From Pararhizobium sp. YC-54 (lineage in GTDB: Bacteria > Pseudomonadota > Alphaproteobacteria > Rhizobiales > Rhizobiaceae), in contig NZ_JAOYTH010000008.1 in NCBI RefSeq assembly GCF_025847205.1, positions 1 through 64,000 on the forward strand: a stretch of DNA of 64,000 nucleotides. Direction: 5' to 3'. This document shows positions 18,178 through 27,754 of this stretch, in pieces. Position 1 is the stretch's first letter; each line of letters opens with the position of its first letter. The notes under the pieces are model-generated. The model worked only from the letters and a program-made list of their open reading frames with translations. It had not been told where the DNA came from and ran no database searches. The translations under genes and the position numbers were made by a program.

Positions 18178-19422
18178 ATGACGTTTCCGGGCACGATAAA
18201 GAATAGAATAAGCCATCGTATTCCCTTTATAATTCTGGTGACCTTCTTCCTGGCAACATACCTTGCCTTCGCTTTCATGGCGAAAGCAGGCGCGGACTCC
18301 TACCGGCTGGCAGGTGGCGACATCATCTCTTTCGATTTCCTCGATGACACCGAACTGCCCGTGACGCTTACGATCGCGGCAGACGGAGAAACGCAATTCC
18401 CGCTCATCGGCTCTGTGAACGTCTTAGGGCTGACCGTAAATAAGGCCATCGAAAAACTTCGATACGAATACCGCCAGCGCCAAATGCTGACGGATCCGAA
18501 ACTGGCCCTCCACGTGTCCACCTTCCGGCCGGTCTTCGTATTGGGTGAAGTCAAGACCCCCGGCTCTTTTCCCTTTTATCCCAGCTTGACGGTCGAGCAG
18601 GCGATCGGCTTGGCAGGAGGACCTCAAACCCTCGCATCAAACCCGTCAGACAGGATCATATTGCGTGCACGCCTGCGCGGAGAGATGGACGGTGCAGAAG
18701 TGGAGATCGTCAGCGAAGCGATCTATGCCGCGCGGCTTGTCGCGCAATTGCGCGGGGCAGACAAACTTGACTTGAAGGATGCGCCGGAAATCGCACGCCC
18801 TTACCTTGAACAAGCGTCGTTGAAGGGGGTCATCGAAATCGAGGAGCGAATTTTGAAGACGGACCTTATTACGACGGAGTCCCAGGTGCAGATTTTGACA
18901 CAAGGGATCACGGAAACGGAGGAAGAACTCAAAATACTGGCGCAGTTGGAAGAGCAGCAGAAGGAAGTGGTTACGATGAACGAAAGGGATCTCGATCGCG
19001 TAACCGCGTTGCGCAAGCGCGAACTCAATACGGAGGCGGATCTCACCAGAACGAAGACAACAACGTCCAGCGAAAAATCCCGCTTGCTGCAGATCTACGC
19101 TGAAATGTCCAACTCCAGGCGTGAGTTGGGTAAACTCAAGCTTGATCTCGCTAAATTGAAGGCAAATCGCGAGACAGACATACTTTCGAAATTGCAGGAG
19201 CGCGAGGTTGCAATCAAGAAGCTGGAGTCGGCCCGCCAGTCGGCCCAGGAGCAGTTTTTCCTGATCGCGTCTATCGCCACGGACGAGAAAAAGCGCAATC
19301 AGATTTCATTTACCTATGAGATTCGCCGGACTCAGGATGGAACGCACAAAAGTTTCGAAGCCTCCACGTTCACCGAGCTTTTGCCAGGTGACGTCTTAGC
19401 CGTGTCTATTGCCGGCATGTGA
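18178..19422 (+). CDS. Polysaccharide export protein (Wza/ExoF-like) with coiled coil
   Basis: 414 residues. An N-terminal hydrophobic segment (FIILVTFFLATYLAFAFMAKAGA) is followed by a polysaccharide export domain (YRLAGGDIISFDFL, FPLIGSVNVLGLTV) and an SLBB domain (FVLGEVKTPGSFPF, about residues 120-150). Residues about 220-370 form a long heptad-rich coiled coil. The C-terminal TELLPGDVLAVSI is a second SLBB-type strand. The domain order matches rhizobial ExoF-type proteins, which carry polymer across the periplasm and outer membrane together with an ExoP-type co-polymerase. No lipobox Cys was seen. A GGGGG tract precedes the start. Confidence 0.9.
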   Translation: MTFPGTIKNRISHRIPFIILVTFFLATYLAFAFMAKAGADSYRLAGGDIISFDFLDDTELPVTLTIAADGETQFPLIGSVNVLGLTVNKAIEKLRYEYRQRQMLTDPKLALHVSTFRPVFVLGEVKTPGSFPFYPSLTVEQAIGLAGGPQTLASNPSDRIILRARLRGEMDGAEVEIVSEAIYAARLVAQLRGADKLDLKDAPEIARPYLEQASLKGVIEIEERILKTDLITTESQVQILTQGITETEEELKILAQLEEQQKEVVTMNERDLDRVTALRKRELNTEADLTRTKTTTSSEKSRLLQIYAEMSNSRRELGKLKLDLAKLKANRETDILSKLQEREVAIKKLESARQSAQEQFFLIASIATDEKKRNQISFTYEIRRTQDGTHKSFEASTFTELLPGDVLAVSIAGM

Positions 19423-19763
19423 GAAAGCCAAGGTTCTGCAGCGAGTCTCAGGCTTCGAGTTCCCAGTTTGGTCGTGGAGTGTCGTGTGTCATCCAGCAGC
19501 CGCATAATCGCCTCTCGTTTCGCTCGTTATGGAATCAACCTGTGCTTTCCACGACGCCAATGCTCTGGGCGACGCTGCCGCCCAACACGACCTGCATACG
19601 TCAAACAAGCATCCAGGCGGCGCATCACGCCATCGAAACGAAGGAGAACCGCGCTTGGAGATCGCGGCTTCGATCCCGTTCGCCCGACATTTCTTCGGTC
19701 CCCGCACCCGGAACCGTCATCGTATGAAATGCGGCATAGTGCGGTGGGAACGGAGTTTGCATC
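19423..19763. other. Intergenic region, no gene recognised
   Basis: 341 bp between the export gene and the PIG-L gene. Several short overlapping frames exist on both strands but none has a ribosome site or familiar protein sequence. It could hold the promoter of the PIG-L/DegT pair. Confidence 0.4.
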
Positions 19764-20447
19764 ATGGGCCTGAGCGCTGTCATGGGGAAAACTCTGGTCA
19801 TCGCGCCGCATCCCGATGACGAGGTGTTGGGTGCCGGAGGTACGATCGCTCGCCTGGCTGCTCAGGGAAATGAGGTTTACATTGCTGTTGTAACCGAGGG
19901 AAAACCACCGGCGTTCACCGCTGAAGCGACCTCCCGGGTGAAGGCGGAAGCACGGGAAGCGCATCGTATTCTCGGCGTCAAGGAGACGTTCTGGCTCGGT
20001 TTTCCTGCTGCGGCCTTGTCCGAAACAGCTCATTCGGCGCTGAACGCGGCGTTATTCGATCTGGTCCAGACGCTTTCTCCCGATACGCTGCTCCTGCCGT
20101 TCATCGGCGACATGCATATGGATCACCAGGTGATCTTCACCTCGTCGCTGGTTTCGGCTCGCCCGCACCAAGAGAATTTTCCGAAGCTGATCTTGGCCTA
20201 TGAAACCTTATCGGAGACCAACTGGAACGCGCCGTATCTGACCCCTAGCTTCGTTCCCAATGTCTTTATCGACATCGCAGATCACGTCGGTGCGAAGATA
20301 GAGGCGATGCACGCCTTCAAATCGCAGTTACGGCCGCCACCGCATGAGCGCTCCCTCGAAGCGCTTCGCGCACTCGCAACACTGCGCGGCGCGACGGTTA
20401 TGAAAACGGCGGCCGAGGCCTTTGTTTTGGTACGCCATATCATTTGA
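19764..20447 (+). CDS. PIG-L/LmbE-family deacetylase
   Basis: 227 residues from 19764; the internal ATG at 19782 (MGKTLVIAPHPDDE) is an equally good start. The zinc motif PHPDDE, the GAGGTIARLAAQG loop and a downstream HMDHQ histidine pair are present, covering the usual metal ligands. Members hydrolyse N-acetyl groups from GlcNAc-type sugars or related substrates. It directly precedes the DegT aminotransferase gene. A sugar N-formyltransferase is encoded at 46625, so removal of an acetyl group before formylation or another acylation is plausible. The substrate is inferred. Confidence 0.9.
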   Translation: MGLSAVMGKTLVIAPHPDDEVLGAGGTIARLAAQGNEVYIAVVTEGKPPAFTAEATSRVKAEAREAHRILGVKETFWLGFPAAALSETAHSALNAALFDLVQTLSPDTLLLPFIGDMHMDHQVIFTSSLVSARPHQENFPKLILAYETLSETNWNAPYLTPSFVPNVFIDIADHVGAKIEAMHAFKSQLRPPPHERSLEALRALATLRGATVMKTAAEAFVLVRHII

Positions 20448-20512
20448 CGCATGTATCCACCGCCGGCCGCGGAAATGGCCGGTCCTGCTATAACGTGAAG
20501 GGGGAGGCAGCC

Positions 20513-21754
20513 ATGGCACGTTGGCCGGTTTACGATGACGAACAAATCGAGGGGGTCGTTTCCGTACTGAAATCCGGTGAGGTCAACGCCTGGACCGGGC
20601 CCTATGTGCGGCAGTTCGAGGAGGCCTATGCGGCCTTTCTCGGCCTGCGGCATGCCGTAGCGGTCGCGAACGGAACCGTTGCACTTGAGCTTGCATTGTT
20701 CGCGCTCGGACTGCGGGATGGAGATGAGGTCATCGTGACGCCGCGCAGCTTTATGGCTTCCGCCGCCTGCGTTCCTTTTTGCAGCGGCGTGCCGATTTTC
20801 GCCGACATCGATCCCGACAGCCAGAATCTCACCGCTGAGACGATCGCCGCCCAGATCACGCCGCGGACGCGAGGCATCATCGTCGTTCATCTCGCCGGCT
20901 GGCCATGCGACATGCAGGGCATCATGGCCCTCGCCCGAGACAACGGGCTTTGGGTGATCGAGGACTGCGCCCAGGCCCACGGCGCCGAGATCGACGGCCG
21001 GCCGGTCGGAAGCTTCGGCGATATAGCGGCCTTTTCGTTCTGCCAGGACAAGATTATCACAACCGGTGGCGAAGGCGGACTGATCGCAATGAACGACCGC
21101 GCGCTTTGGCAGAAAGCGTGGAGCCGCAAGGATCACGGAAAATCATACGACACCGTTTTCAACAAGGTTCATCCGCCCGGCTTCCGTTGGCTGCACGAAT
21201 CCATTGGAACCAACTGGCGCATGACCTCCATTCAAGCTGTGCTCGGCCTGACGCAGCTCAGGCGGTTGAAGGAGTGGCGGGCAACGAGGGCACGCAATGC
21301 GGCGATACTGCAAGACGCTATGGGCGATCTCAAAGCGCTGCGGACACCGGCGCCGCCGGACGGATTTCAACATGCCTACTACCGCTTCTACACATTTGTT
21401 TGCAGAGACCGGCTGAAACCCGGTTATGACCGGGACAGGATTGTTGCAGAAATGAACGGTGCAGGCATGCCGTGCTTTTCAGGAAGCTGTTCGGAGATAT
21501 ATCTGGAAAAGGCCTTCACGGATCTCAATTATGGTCCGGACCAACGGCTGCCTGTGGCGCAAGAACTTGGCGAGACGAGCATGGCGCTGCTGGTGGACCC
21601 TTCACTGGATCGGCAAACCATGCTGGAGACCGCGCGTATACTGCGCGAGATCGTGCTCTCGGCCACCCAGCCCGTGGAAAAATGGAAGGAAGGGCTGCCG
21701 CGCCAGGGGCAAGTGGCGCACACGGATCGGACACCACATTTGGCAAAGACCTAA
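20513..21754 (+). CDS. DegT/DnrJ/EryC1/StrS-family sugar aminotransferase
   Basis: About 413 residues. The ATG at 20513 follows GGGGGAGG; an upstream in-frame start at 20444 overlaps the deacetylase and lacks family sequence. Recognisable blocks are WTGPYVRQFEEAYA, VANGTVALELAL, VIEDCAQAHGA and the PLP segment SFCQDKIITTGGEGG with the internal-aldimine Lys. Members transaminate 3- or 4-keto nucleotide sugars. With the FlaA1-like 4,6-dehydratase at 34504 it could make a UDP-4-amino-4,6-dideoxy sugar (PglE-like role, inference). Confidence 0.92.
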   Translation: MARWPVYDDEQIEGVVSVLKSGEVNAWTGPYVRQFEEAYAAFLGLRHAVAVANGTVALELALFALGLRDGDEVIVTPRSFMASAACVPFCSGVPIFADIDPDSQNLTAETIAAQITPRTRGIIVVHLAGWPCDMQGIMALARDNGLWVIEDCAQAHGAEIDGRPVGSFGDIAAFSFCQDKIITTGGEGGLIAMNDRALWQKAWSRKDHGKSYDTVFNKVHPPGFRWLHESIGTNWRMTSIQAVLGLTQLRRLKEWRATRARNAAILQDAMGDLKALRTPAPPDGFQHAYYRFYTFVCRDRLKPGYDRDRIVAEMNGAGMPCFSGSCSEIYLEKAFTDLNYGPDQRLPVAQELGETSMALLVDPSLDRQTMLETARILREIVLSATQPVEKWKEGLPRQGQVAHTDRTPHLAKT

Positions 21755-21804
21755 AAAACATACCGCCTACCGGCTTGTCGCCGGGATCGAAAATAGCGGC
21801 GGCG

Positions 21805-22956
21805 TTACACGCTTCCCGCATCCTGCCTGACGGCTGACAAAAGGACTTCGTCCCATCGGGCGAGAATGCTTTCGGGCAGATAGTTCCGCGCACTGACGGC
21901 GGCCTTGGCGGCCAGGGTCTTGCGCAGCGCGGCATTGCCAAGCATTGCGTCGAGAGCACCTGCGAGAGCATCGACATTTTCGCAAGGGACAAGAATCCCG
22001 TCGTCTCCGTTCGTCACCATCGTGCCTGGTCCCCACTCGCATTCGTAAGACACCACCGGCAAGCCGGCCGCCATCGCCTCGAGCAGTACGATGCCCCAAC
22101 CCTCGTACCGAGACGACAGGACAAACACGTCGGCCGTTTCAACCCACAGACCCGGCCGCGATGTCACCCCTGGCATTTCCACGCGCTCGCGCAGCCCAAG
22201 CGCGTCGCGTTGCGCCTCAAGTGCCTTTCTGTCGTCCCCCTCACCCCAGATGACAAGCCGCCAATCGGGATGCTTTGCCGCTATCTGCGCAAATGCTTTG
22301 AGGAGGAGGTCGAATCCTTTTTGGTGTGTGAGGCGCCCAACTGCTGTCAGAGTGTTGTTCTTCCGTCGATCGACCCAATCCCCTGGCAAGTCGACGGCGT
22401 TGGCGATCACCCAACCTCTGCGGCGCATCGCGGCCGGAAAGTAATCGAGGGCGCCTTGGGTCATCGTCACCAACCCGAAAGCGCGTGGATACAAATGCGA
22501 CTGGAGCCACTTCCAGATTCTGCCGAACGGTTGAACAGCTGGATTATTGCGCTCCGATACAACGACAGGAACCGGCATGCTAAACGTCGCGGCCAGCACC
22601 ATCACGTTCGTTCGTGTCAGAAAACTCAGGATGAAATCTGGCTTTGAAAGCTGGATCGCTGAACGCAGGCGCAAGATGCGCAGGCCTACCGCCGCCGCTG
22701 ATCCCAACTTCGACGTCCTGCGTGGTGGAACGCCCAACCGAACAACCGTTACATCGGGATGAAGCGGATAATAGGAAATACTCTCCGGCGTCTCGAACGT
22801 GATAATCGTTACCGTATGCCCTGAAGCTCTCCAGTGATTTGCGATCAGGTTGACGACATGCTCCGTGCCGCCGGCTGACAATCCCGGGATAATAATGGTT
22901 ATTCGTATTCCGGGGTTCGTCTTTTCAAACCGCAAGACATTCTGGCGCTCATTCAT
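21805..22956 (-). CDS. GT4 glycosyltransferase
   Basis: About 383 residues from the ATG at 22956, chosen because longer starts (to 23055) overlap the end of the upstream lyase gene. The N-domain has the Gly-rich loop IPGLSAGGTEHVVNLIA. The C-domain has AVGRLTHQKGFDLLLKAFA and the GT4 acceptor/donor motif SSRYEGWGIVLLEAMAAGLP (E-x7-E). It is predicted to be cytoplasmic or membrane-associated and to add one sugar of the EPS repeat unit from a nucleotide sugar. Donor and acceptor cannot be read from the sequence. Confidence 0.9.
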   Translation of the reverse strand: MNERQNVLRFEKTNPGIRITIIIPGLSAGGTEHVVNLIANHWRASGHTVTIITFETPESISYYPLHPDVTVVRLGVPPRRTSKLGSAAAVGLRILRLRSAIQLSKPDFILSFLTRTNVMVLAATFSMPVPVVVSERNNPAVQPFGRIWKWLQSHLYPRAFGLVTMTQGALDYFPAAMRRRGWVIANAVDLPGDWVDRRKNNTLTAVGRLTHQKGFDLLLKAFAQIAAKHPDWRLVIWGEGDDRKALEAQRDALGLRERVEMPGVTSRPGLWVETADVFVLSSRYEGWGIVLLEAMAAGLPVVSYECEWGPGTMVTNGDDGILVPCENVDALAGALDAMLGNAALRKTLAAKAAVSARNYLPESILARWDEVLLSAVRQDAGSV

Positions 22957-22981
22957 GACAGCAACTCGTTCGTGGTGACCT

Positions 22982-24430
22982 TCATTGAGGATACCGGCCG
23001 GCGATACGCTCCTCCGAAAGCCATTGCATGAATTCGTCGAAATGAGACCATTCACCCTCTTCTTTCATCGACCAGGCGTCGTTGACCCCGACCTTTGCAC
23101 TCAATTCCGCCTCTATGGAATCCGCTATCCCGTCGTGATCCTTATCGACATAGGCAGTACCCTGCTCCACAGGAGGCAACTCCCCTGATTTATTGACCAT
23201 CCGGCCCCGGCCCGCCTGGCCGTCAAGCCCCAAGTCGGCAATCCAATCACTATCGAGTTTGTCGCGCGGGAACGCGCCGGCGTGATTGCGGATTTCTTCA
23301 TAGGCGGCTGGCGCAGAAATAATCTCTTTTACAGACAACGGGCATGGCGGCTTTGAGACGATGTAAGGCTGAGTTTCAGGCGCAACCATGACGATGGATT
23401 TGGATCGCGGAGCCCATGACATGTTGTCGGCTTGATAAATCTGCGGATCTGCCGCCTTGTCTATCTCCTTTGAATGAATGGCGTAAGTTGTCTCCTCAGT
23501 GCTTGGGCCTGCCTTGAAATAGTTCCCCACATAGGAGATCGGGGTGCCGCCCGGAAATTGGGAAAAGACCTCTCCCCATTCCGATTTGGCGTTGAAGAAG
23601 ACGTTGTTGATAATTTCGATACAGGAACCGCCGTAATGATTGTTGTCCGGGTTCCGATCGCGATTGGATAGGCACAGGTTCCTCAAAAAGGTTATGCTTT
23701 GCGGCCCATGCGGGTCGGAGCCCAGCAATGTGCATTTGCTGTGTTTGTTCAACCCTTCTGCAAAAATCGAATTGGCAATCGTCAGATCGGTAGTGTCCGC
23801 ATGGGCGTTGATGTTTTCGTCCGTAGCCCAGGAGCCCGAGACGTGGTCGACATAGACCCGGTCACTGCCCTCCACGGTCAATGCATCGACATTCTCGACG
23901 GAATTTGGCAACTGGGGGCGTATCTTCAGATGCCGGATGACGACATCATGTGTGGATTTCACGATAAGCGGAGTATTCCATTTTTTGGTATTCGGCTCCT
24001 CGATCGTCAGCACGATGCCACCCCCCGGCGCCGTTTGACCGAGAATGGAAAGGAAAGAGCTTTCGCTTTGCACGACGAGCGAGGACTTCAGGCGAATGAC
24101 GCCGGAAACGCGGAAAATACAATTGCGCGGTCCTTTCGCATCGACACAAGCGCGCAGACTGCCCGTCCCGGCGTCCTTAAGGTTTGTAACCTCGATGATA
24201 GCGCCGCCTCGCCCGCCCTGGGCGGTCCTTCCATACCCCTCAGCGCCTGGAAATGCGTCTTGCCGTTCTTGGCTCTTCACCGCGGTGCCAGTCGCCATCG
24301 ATGCCTGGGACGTTGGAAGCATCAGCAGGCTGGCAAATATTAGTCGAACTACCACACAGAATGACGAAGACACCAAATATTGCGGTCTGCTTGGTCGCAA
24401 CGCAATAACCCGCGAACCAATCCTCCTCAT
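22982..24430 (-). CDS. Secreted pectate-lyase-like polysaccharide lyase (right-handed beta-helix)
   Basis: 482 residues. An N-terminal hydrophobic signal (FCVVVRLIFASLLMLPTSQA) is followed by the hallmark AFPGAEGYGRTAQGGRGG and beta-helix coils. Lyase-like blocks follow: RHLKIRP, DALTVEGSDRVYVDHVSGSW and TDENIN. A C-terminal DKDHDGIADSIE segment resembles a calcium-binding thrombospondin-3/EF-type loop. PL1-type enzymes cleave uronate-containing polymers by beta-elimination. Located inside an EPS locus, it may trim or release the polymer made here. The true substrate is unknown. It lies 26 bp upstream of a GT4 gene in one operon. Confidence 0.85.
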   Translation of the reverse strand: MRRIGSRVIALRPSRPQYLVSSSFCVVVRLIFASLLMLPTSQASMATGTAVKSQERQDAFPGAEGYGRTAQGGRGGAIIEVTNLKDAGTGSLRACVDAKGPRNCIFRVSGVIRLKSSLVVQSESSFLSILGQTAPGGGIVLTIEEPNTKKWNTPLIVKSTHDVVIRHLKIRPQLPNSVENVDALTVEGSDRVYVDHVSGSWATDENINAHADTTDLTIANSIFAEGLNKHSKCTLLGSDPHGPQSITFLRNLCLSNRDRNPDNNHYGGSCIEIINNVFFNAKSEWGEVFSQFPGGTPISYVGNYFKAGPSTEETTYAIHSKEIDKAADPQIYQADNMSWAPRSKSIVMVAPETQPYIVSKPPCPLSVKEIISAPAAYEEIRNHAGAFPRDKLDSDWIADLGLDGQAGRGRMVNKSGELPPVEQGTAYVDKDHDGIADSIEAELSAKVGVNDAWSMKEEGEWSHFDEFMQWLSEERIAGRYPQ

Positions 24431-24652
24431 CCGTCACGGTCCTCCCCCGCCTTTTTCCAATTAAACCTTCGTGCGGCGGCGGTCACTCCTGGGACAACCT
24501 GAAAAGCCGGCCACTATTTGCAACAAAGTGCTCCATTTTCTCGTCGGAATCAATCTGCTCTGCAAACAGAGCGGCCGTTTCTGAAAAGTTTTCATTATTC
24601 TCTCGACTGAGAATGTCTTTAAATACTATGATCTTATATATTCCATGATGCG

Positions 24653-25855
24653 TTGTGGGGATTAGACTGCTTGGAAACAAAACCAATAGTTGTTGCATTT
24701 CCATTTGCTGGCGACGATTTCGGCGGAAGTGACATTTCCGCTGTGCACCTTATTTTGGCCCTCGACAGAACCAAAGTACAACCAGTCATTATGCTGCATA
24801 GCAACAAAGGTGATTTTTCAAAATACTTAAACGGAAAAAACATCAGTTATATCGGCATTAATGATGCTGATGTTTTAAGGCCGCGCCACGGCAATAGTGT
24901 TCAGCGGATGGCATTGGCGGCTGCAAAATATCCGTGGACCATGTTCAAGCTTCTGCGCTTTCTGCGTCAGCATAAAATCGACATCGTACACACCAACAAC
25001 GGTTTGGTTCACACAACATGGGCACTCCCGACGGTTCTGTCGGGGGCAAAGCTTCTTTGGCACCATCGCGGCGATCCGACGGCCAAGGGCGTCAACATGC
25101 TTGCACCTCTGCTGGCGAGCCATGTCGTAACAGTATCGAAATTCGCGCAGCCGTCGGCGCCTGTCATTTCCCTGAAAAACAGACTGTCTGTGATCCACAG
25201 TCCTTTCGACCATCCAACGGACATACCCGATCGCGAAGAGTGCCGCCTTGCCGTCACGCGCGAACTCGGGCTGCGTGAGGACACGCATTTTGTCGGATAT
25301 TTTGGTGCTCTGATAGACCGCAAAAGGCCGCTCCGGTTTGTGGAGGCCGTTCATGCCTTTCACAAGCAGAATCCGGATTTTCCAGTCGCCGGTCTGCTCT
25401 TCGGCCCGCCGGAACAATATGGCATCCGGATGGACGGTGAGGTTATGGCGTTGGCGGAAAAGCTGGGCATTGCCGACCGAATCCATCTGATGGGCTTTCG
25501 CCTGCCTGTCGCCCCCTACATGTGCTCGGTCGATATTCTCCTGGTTCCGGCTGTGAACGAACCATTCGGCAGGACATTGATCGAGGCTATGCTGCTTGGA
25601 ACTCCGGTCATTGCGACCGATCACGGAGGCAATCCGGAGGCAATCGATCATGGCCAGACCGGCTTTTTGGTCGAGCCTGAAAACCCATCCGCTTTTGTCG
25701 AGCCGATGAAAATCTTGCTGACGAACAAGGCGGAGTGGCGCCGGATAAGCGAAACGGCGCGAACATCGGCGCTCGCCGGCTATGGTGTAGCCCGCCACGT
25801 CGACTCCATCGTGAATATCTATCGGCAGCTTGCCGGCAGAACCGAGTTCGAATGA
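24653..25855 (+). CDS. GT4 glycosyltransferase (TTG start)
   Basis: About 400 residues. No in-frame ATG precedes the conserved N-terminus (KPIVVAFPFAGDDFGGSD). The start is therefore a TTG, either at 24653 or, more plausibly, at 24671, where GGGGA lies about ten bases upstream. It has the GT-B fold signature: an N-domain Gly loop, FGALIDRKRPLRFVEA, and VPAVNEPFGRTLIEAMLLGTP with the E-x7-E motif. It is divergent from the lyase gene and followed after 21 bp by a sulfotransferase gene, suggesting that the sugar it adds may be the one sulfated. Confidence 0.87.
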   Translation: MWGLDCLETKPIVVAFPFAGDDFGGSDISAVHLILALDRTKVQPVIMLHSNKGDFSKYLNGKNISYIGINDADVLRPRHGNSVQRMALAAAKYPWTMFKLLRFLRQHKIDIVHTNNGLVHTTWALPTVLSGAKLLWHHRGDPTAKGVNMLAPLLASHVVTVSKFAQPSAPVISLKNRLSVIHSPFDHPTDIPDREECRLAVTRELGLREDTHFVGYFGALIDRKRPLRFVEAVHAFHKQNPDFPVAGLLFGPPEQYGIRMDGEVMALAEKLGIADRIHLMGFRLPVAPYMCSVDILLVPAVNEPFGRTLIEAMLLGTPVIATDHGGNPEAIDHGQTGFLVEPENPSAFVEPMKILLTNKAEWRRISETARTSALAGYGVARHVDSIVNIYRQLAGRTEFE

Positions 25856-25876
25856 TTTCAGGGGGAAGGAGTTGCT

Positions 25877-26737
25877 ATGCAGATCGAAGACATCAATTTC
25901 CTGATCATTGGCGCAACCAAAAGTGCGACGACGTGGCTGCAACAGTCCCTTCAGCAGGATGCCACGGTTTGCATGCCGGATCCTGAGCTGCATTATTTCA
26001 GCAGGAACTACGACAAGGGAGACGAATGGTATCTTTCACAGTTCGACAGCACGGGAGACCATCGCCTGATCGGAGAGAAGTCAAACTCATATATGGACAC
26101 TCCCGGCGTTGCAGCACGGATCAGGCAGGCGATACCAGGTGTTCTGCTGATCGCACAGCTTCGCAATCCTGTGGATCGCGCATATTCCGACTACTGTATG
26201 CTGTTTCGTCGCGGCGAAGTCGGGCGCGATGTGGCACAGTATCTCGACCCGCGCCGTGCGGCGGGTGGCCGGTTTCTCAACGGAGGGCTCTATCACCAGC
26301 AACTGCAGCCCTATCTGGACCTGTTTCCTGCCCAGCAGTTGCAGGTATTGCTGTACGAAAATATCCGCAGTGATCCCCAAAGGCAGCTGGATGCAGTCCG
26401 TAGTTTCCTGAAGCTGCAGTCGGAATTGCGGATCCCTCCCGTCACGAAAAAAGTGAAGGACAAGACCGATCCGATCGTCTCTCCCGGTCTGCGTCAGATT
26501 TTGAAACCGCTGAAACCCGTTCTCGCGCCATTCCGCAACAACTTCGTCATGCAGGGATTGAGGTCAGTCATCGCGCACGAGACGAAATACAGTCCGCTGG
26601 AGCCCGATCTCTGCGCACGCATGATCGAGTTTTATGCGCCGGAAGCAGAAAGGCTCGGCAAGCTGATCAAACAGGATCTCTCCGGTTGGCTATCCCAGGT
26701 TTCCGCAATGAAAGCACAGCTGCGGCCGGCGTCCTGA
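25877..26737 (+). CDS. Sulfotransferase
   Basis: 286 residues. The 5'-phosphosulfate loop IIGATKSATTWLQQSL is at residues 9-24 and the 3'-phosphate motif LRNPVDRAYSDY near residues 95-106. Both bind PAPS in this family. It is predicted to be cytoplasmic, without membrane segments. PAPS would come from CysD and CysNC encoded at 27755-30540, and CysQ at 26796 would recycle the PAP product. It probably sulfates a carbohydrate of the polysaccharide made by this locus, as NodH and LpsS-type enzymes do in rhizobia. Confidence 0.9.
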   Translation: MQIEDINFLIIGATKSATTWLQQSLQQDATVCMPDPELHYFSRNYDKGDEWYLSQFDSTGDHRLIGEKSNSYMDTPGVAARIRQAIPGVLLIAQLRNPVDRAYSDYCMLFRRGEVGRDVAQYLDPRRAAGGRFLNGGLYHQQLQPYLDLFPAQQLQVLLYENIRSDPQRQLDAVRSFLKLQSELRIPPVTKKVKDKTDPIVSPGLRQILKPLKPVLAPFRNNFVMQGLRSVIAHETKYSPLEPDLCARMIEFYAPEAERLGKLIKQDLSGWLSQVSAMKAQLRPAS

Positions 26738-26795
26738 CCTGCAGCGTCTTCACAGTGCTCATCTTCACAGGGATCGATGCGCCGCGAGTTCGCGC

Positions 26796-27575
26796 TTACC
26801 GGTCTGCCCCCCATGCAATAAAGTGCGGGTTGGCAAAATCGCAATCCGACGCCTGGCGCCTCTTTCCATACGTCAGTGGCGCACCGTCAACCAAAGACGT
26901 GCGCCCGCCGGCAGCACGCAACACCGCGTCGCCGGCGGCCGTATCCCATTCCATTGTCCGGCCATATCGAGGATAGACGTCGGCAATCCCCTCGGCGAGC
27001 AGGCAAAATTTCAACGAAGATCCAACGGAGAGGCAGGATGTAATGCTGTTCACGCGCAGGAACTCCTCCGTCTGCGCGTTGCTGTGAGACCGGCTTGCGA
27101 CGGCAGTCAGGCTCCCGCCTTTCGCGCGGCACCGAATGTCACCACGATCGCAAACCCCATCATCTGCTGCGACCATAAACTTTGAGGCTCGACCTTTGTA
27201 AGCGGCATAACCGGTATGTCTTGCCGGAGCGTAGACGACACCGGCGACGGGTATGCCGTTCTCGATCAGTGCGATGTTCACCGTATAGTCAGCGCTTTGG
27301 TTGATATATTCCTTGGTCCCATCCAACGGATCGACAAGAAAGAAAGCATGCCCTTCGATCTGAGGGACACGTCCATCCGCCATCGCTTCCTCCGCAACGA
27401 CAGGCACACCTGGGAAAGCCCGCAACAAGGCATTGAGGATAATGTCTTCGGCCATATGATCGGCAATTGTCACGGGAGATTGATCGCTCTTGATCATTGT
27501 CCCGGCACAAGACGGCTTTACACTCAATATCGCTCTTCCCGCCTCCACCGCAGTACGTTCCAGCACGTCCAACAT
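26796..27575 (-). CDS. cysQ: 3'(2'),5'-bisphosphate nucleotidase CysQ
   Basis: 259 residues from the ATG at 27575, which has AAGGGGG upstream; a longer frame reaching 27758 lacks support. Inositol-phosphatase-fold metal motifs are present: EEA near residue 67, DPLDGTKEYI and EWDTAAGDAVL. It hydrolyses PAP to AMP, relieving product inhibition of sulfotransferases, and can control PAPS levels. It lies convergent to the sulfotransferase gene and downstream of the sulfate-activation genes, separated from them by a two-hairpin element. Confidence 0.93.
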   Translation of the reverse strand: MLDVLERTAVEAGRAILSVKPSCAGTMIKSDQSPVTIADHMAEDIILNALLRAFPGVPVVAEEAMADGRVPQIEGHAFFLVDPLDGTKEYINQSADYTVNIALIENGIPVAGVVYAPARHTGYAAYKGRASKFMVAADDGVCDRGDIRCRAKGGSLTAVASRSHSNAQTEEFLRVNSITSCLSVGSSLKFCLLAEGIADVYPRYGRTMEWDTAAGDAVLRAAGGRTSLVDGAPLTYGKRRQASDCDFANPHFIAWGADR

Positions 27576-27628
27576 CACACCCCCTTGTGCAGTTCGTTCG
27601 CGTGTAAACTCGCTCTCGCATTCCTCCC

Positions 27629-27734
27629 TACAGCGCCGCGCGCCATTCATGACGCGCAAAGGTCGCTGTAGCTCTTTAAATTTGCTGCATAATTTTTCCT
27701 TAAATCGATTCCGATTTAAGGAACTATGCAGTGG
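27629..27734. repeat. Two-hairpin intergenic palindromic element, copy A
   Basis: First hairpin: CTACAGCG (27629-27636) pairs with CGCTGTAG (27664-27671), with an inner GCGCG/CGCGC stem. Second hairpin: CCTTAAATCG pairs with CGATTTAAGG, flanked by TGCATA/TATGCA. I recognise this composite as a type scattered in Rhizobiaceae intergenic DNA. It separates cysNC from cysQ and could act as an attenuator or mRNA-stability element. Confidence 0.75.
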
Positions 27735-27754
27735 CCGGAAGTCATCAGCAGCCG

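Noticed and set aside
24875..25993. 372-codon minus-strand frame opposite a GT4 gene
   Set aside because: The plus strand has conserved glycosyltransferase and sulfotransferase motifs here.
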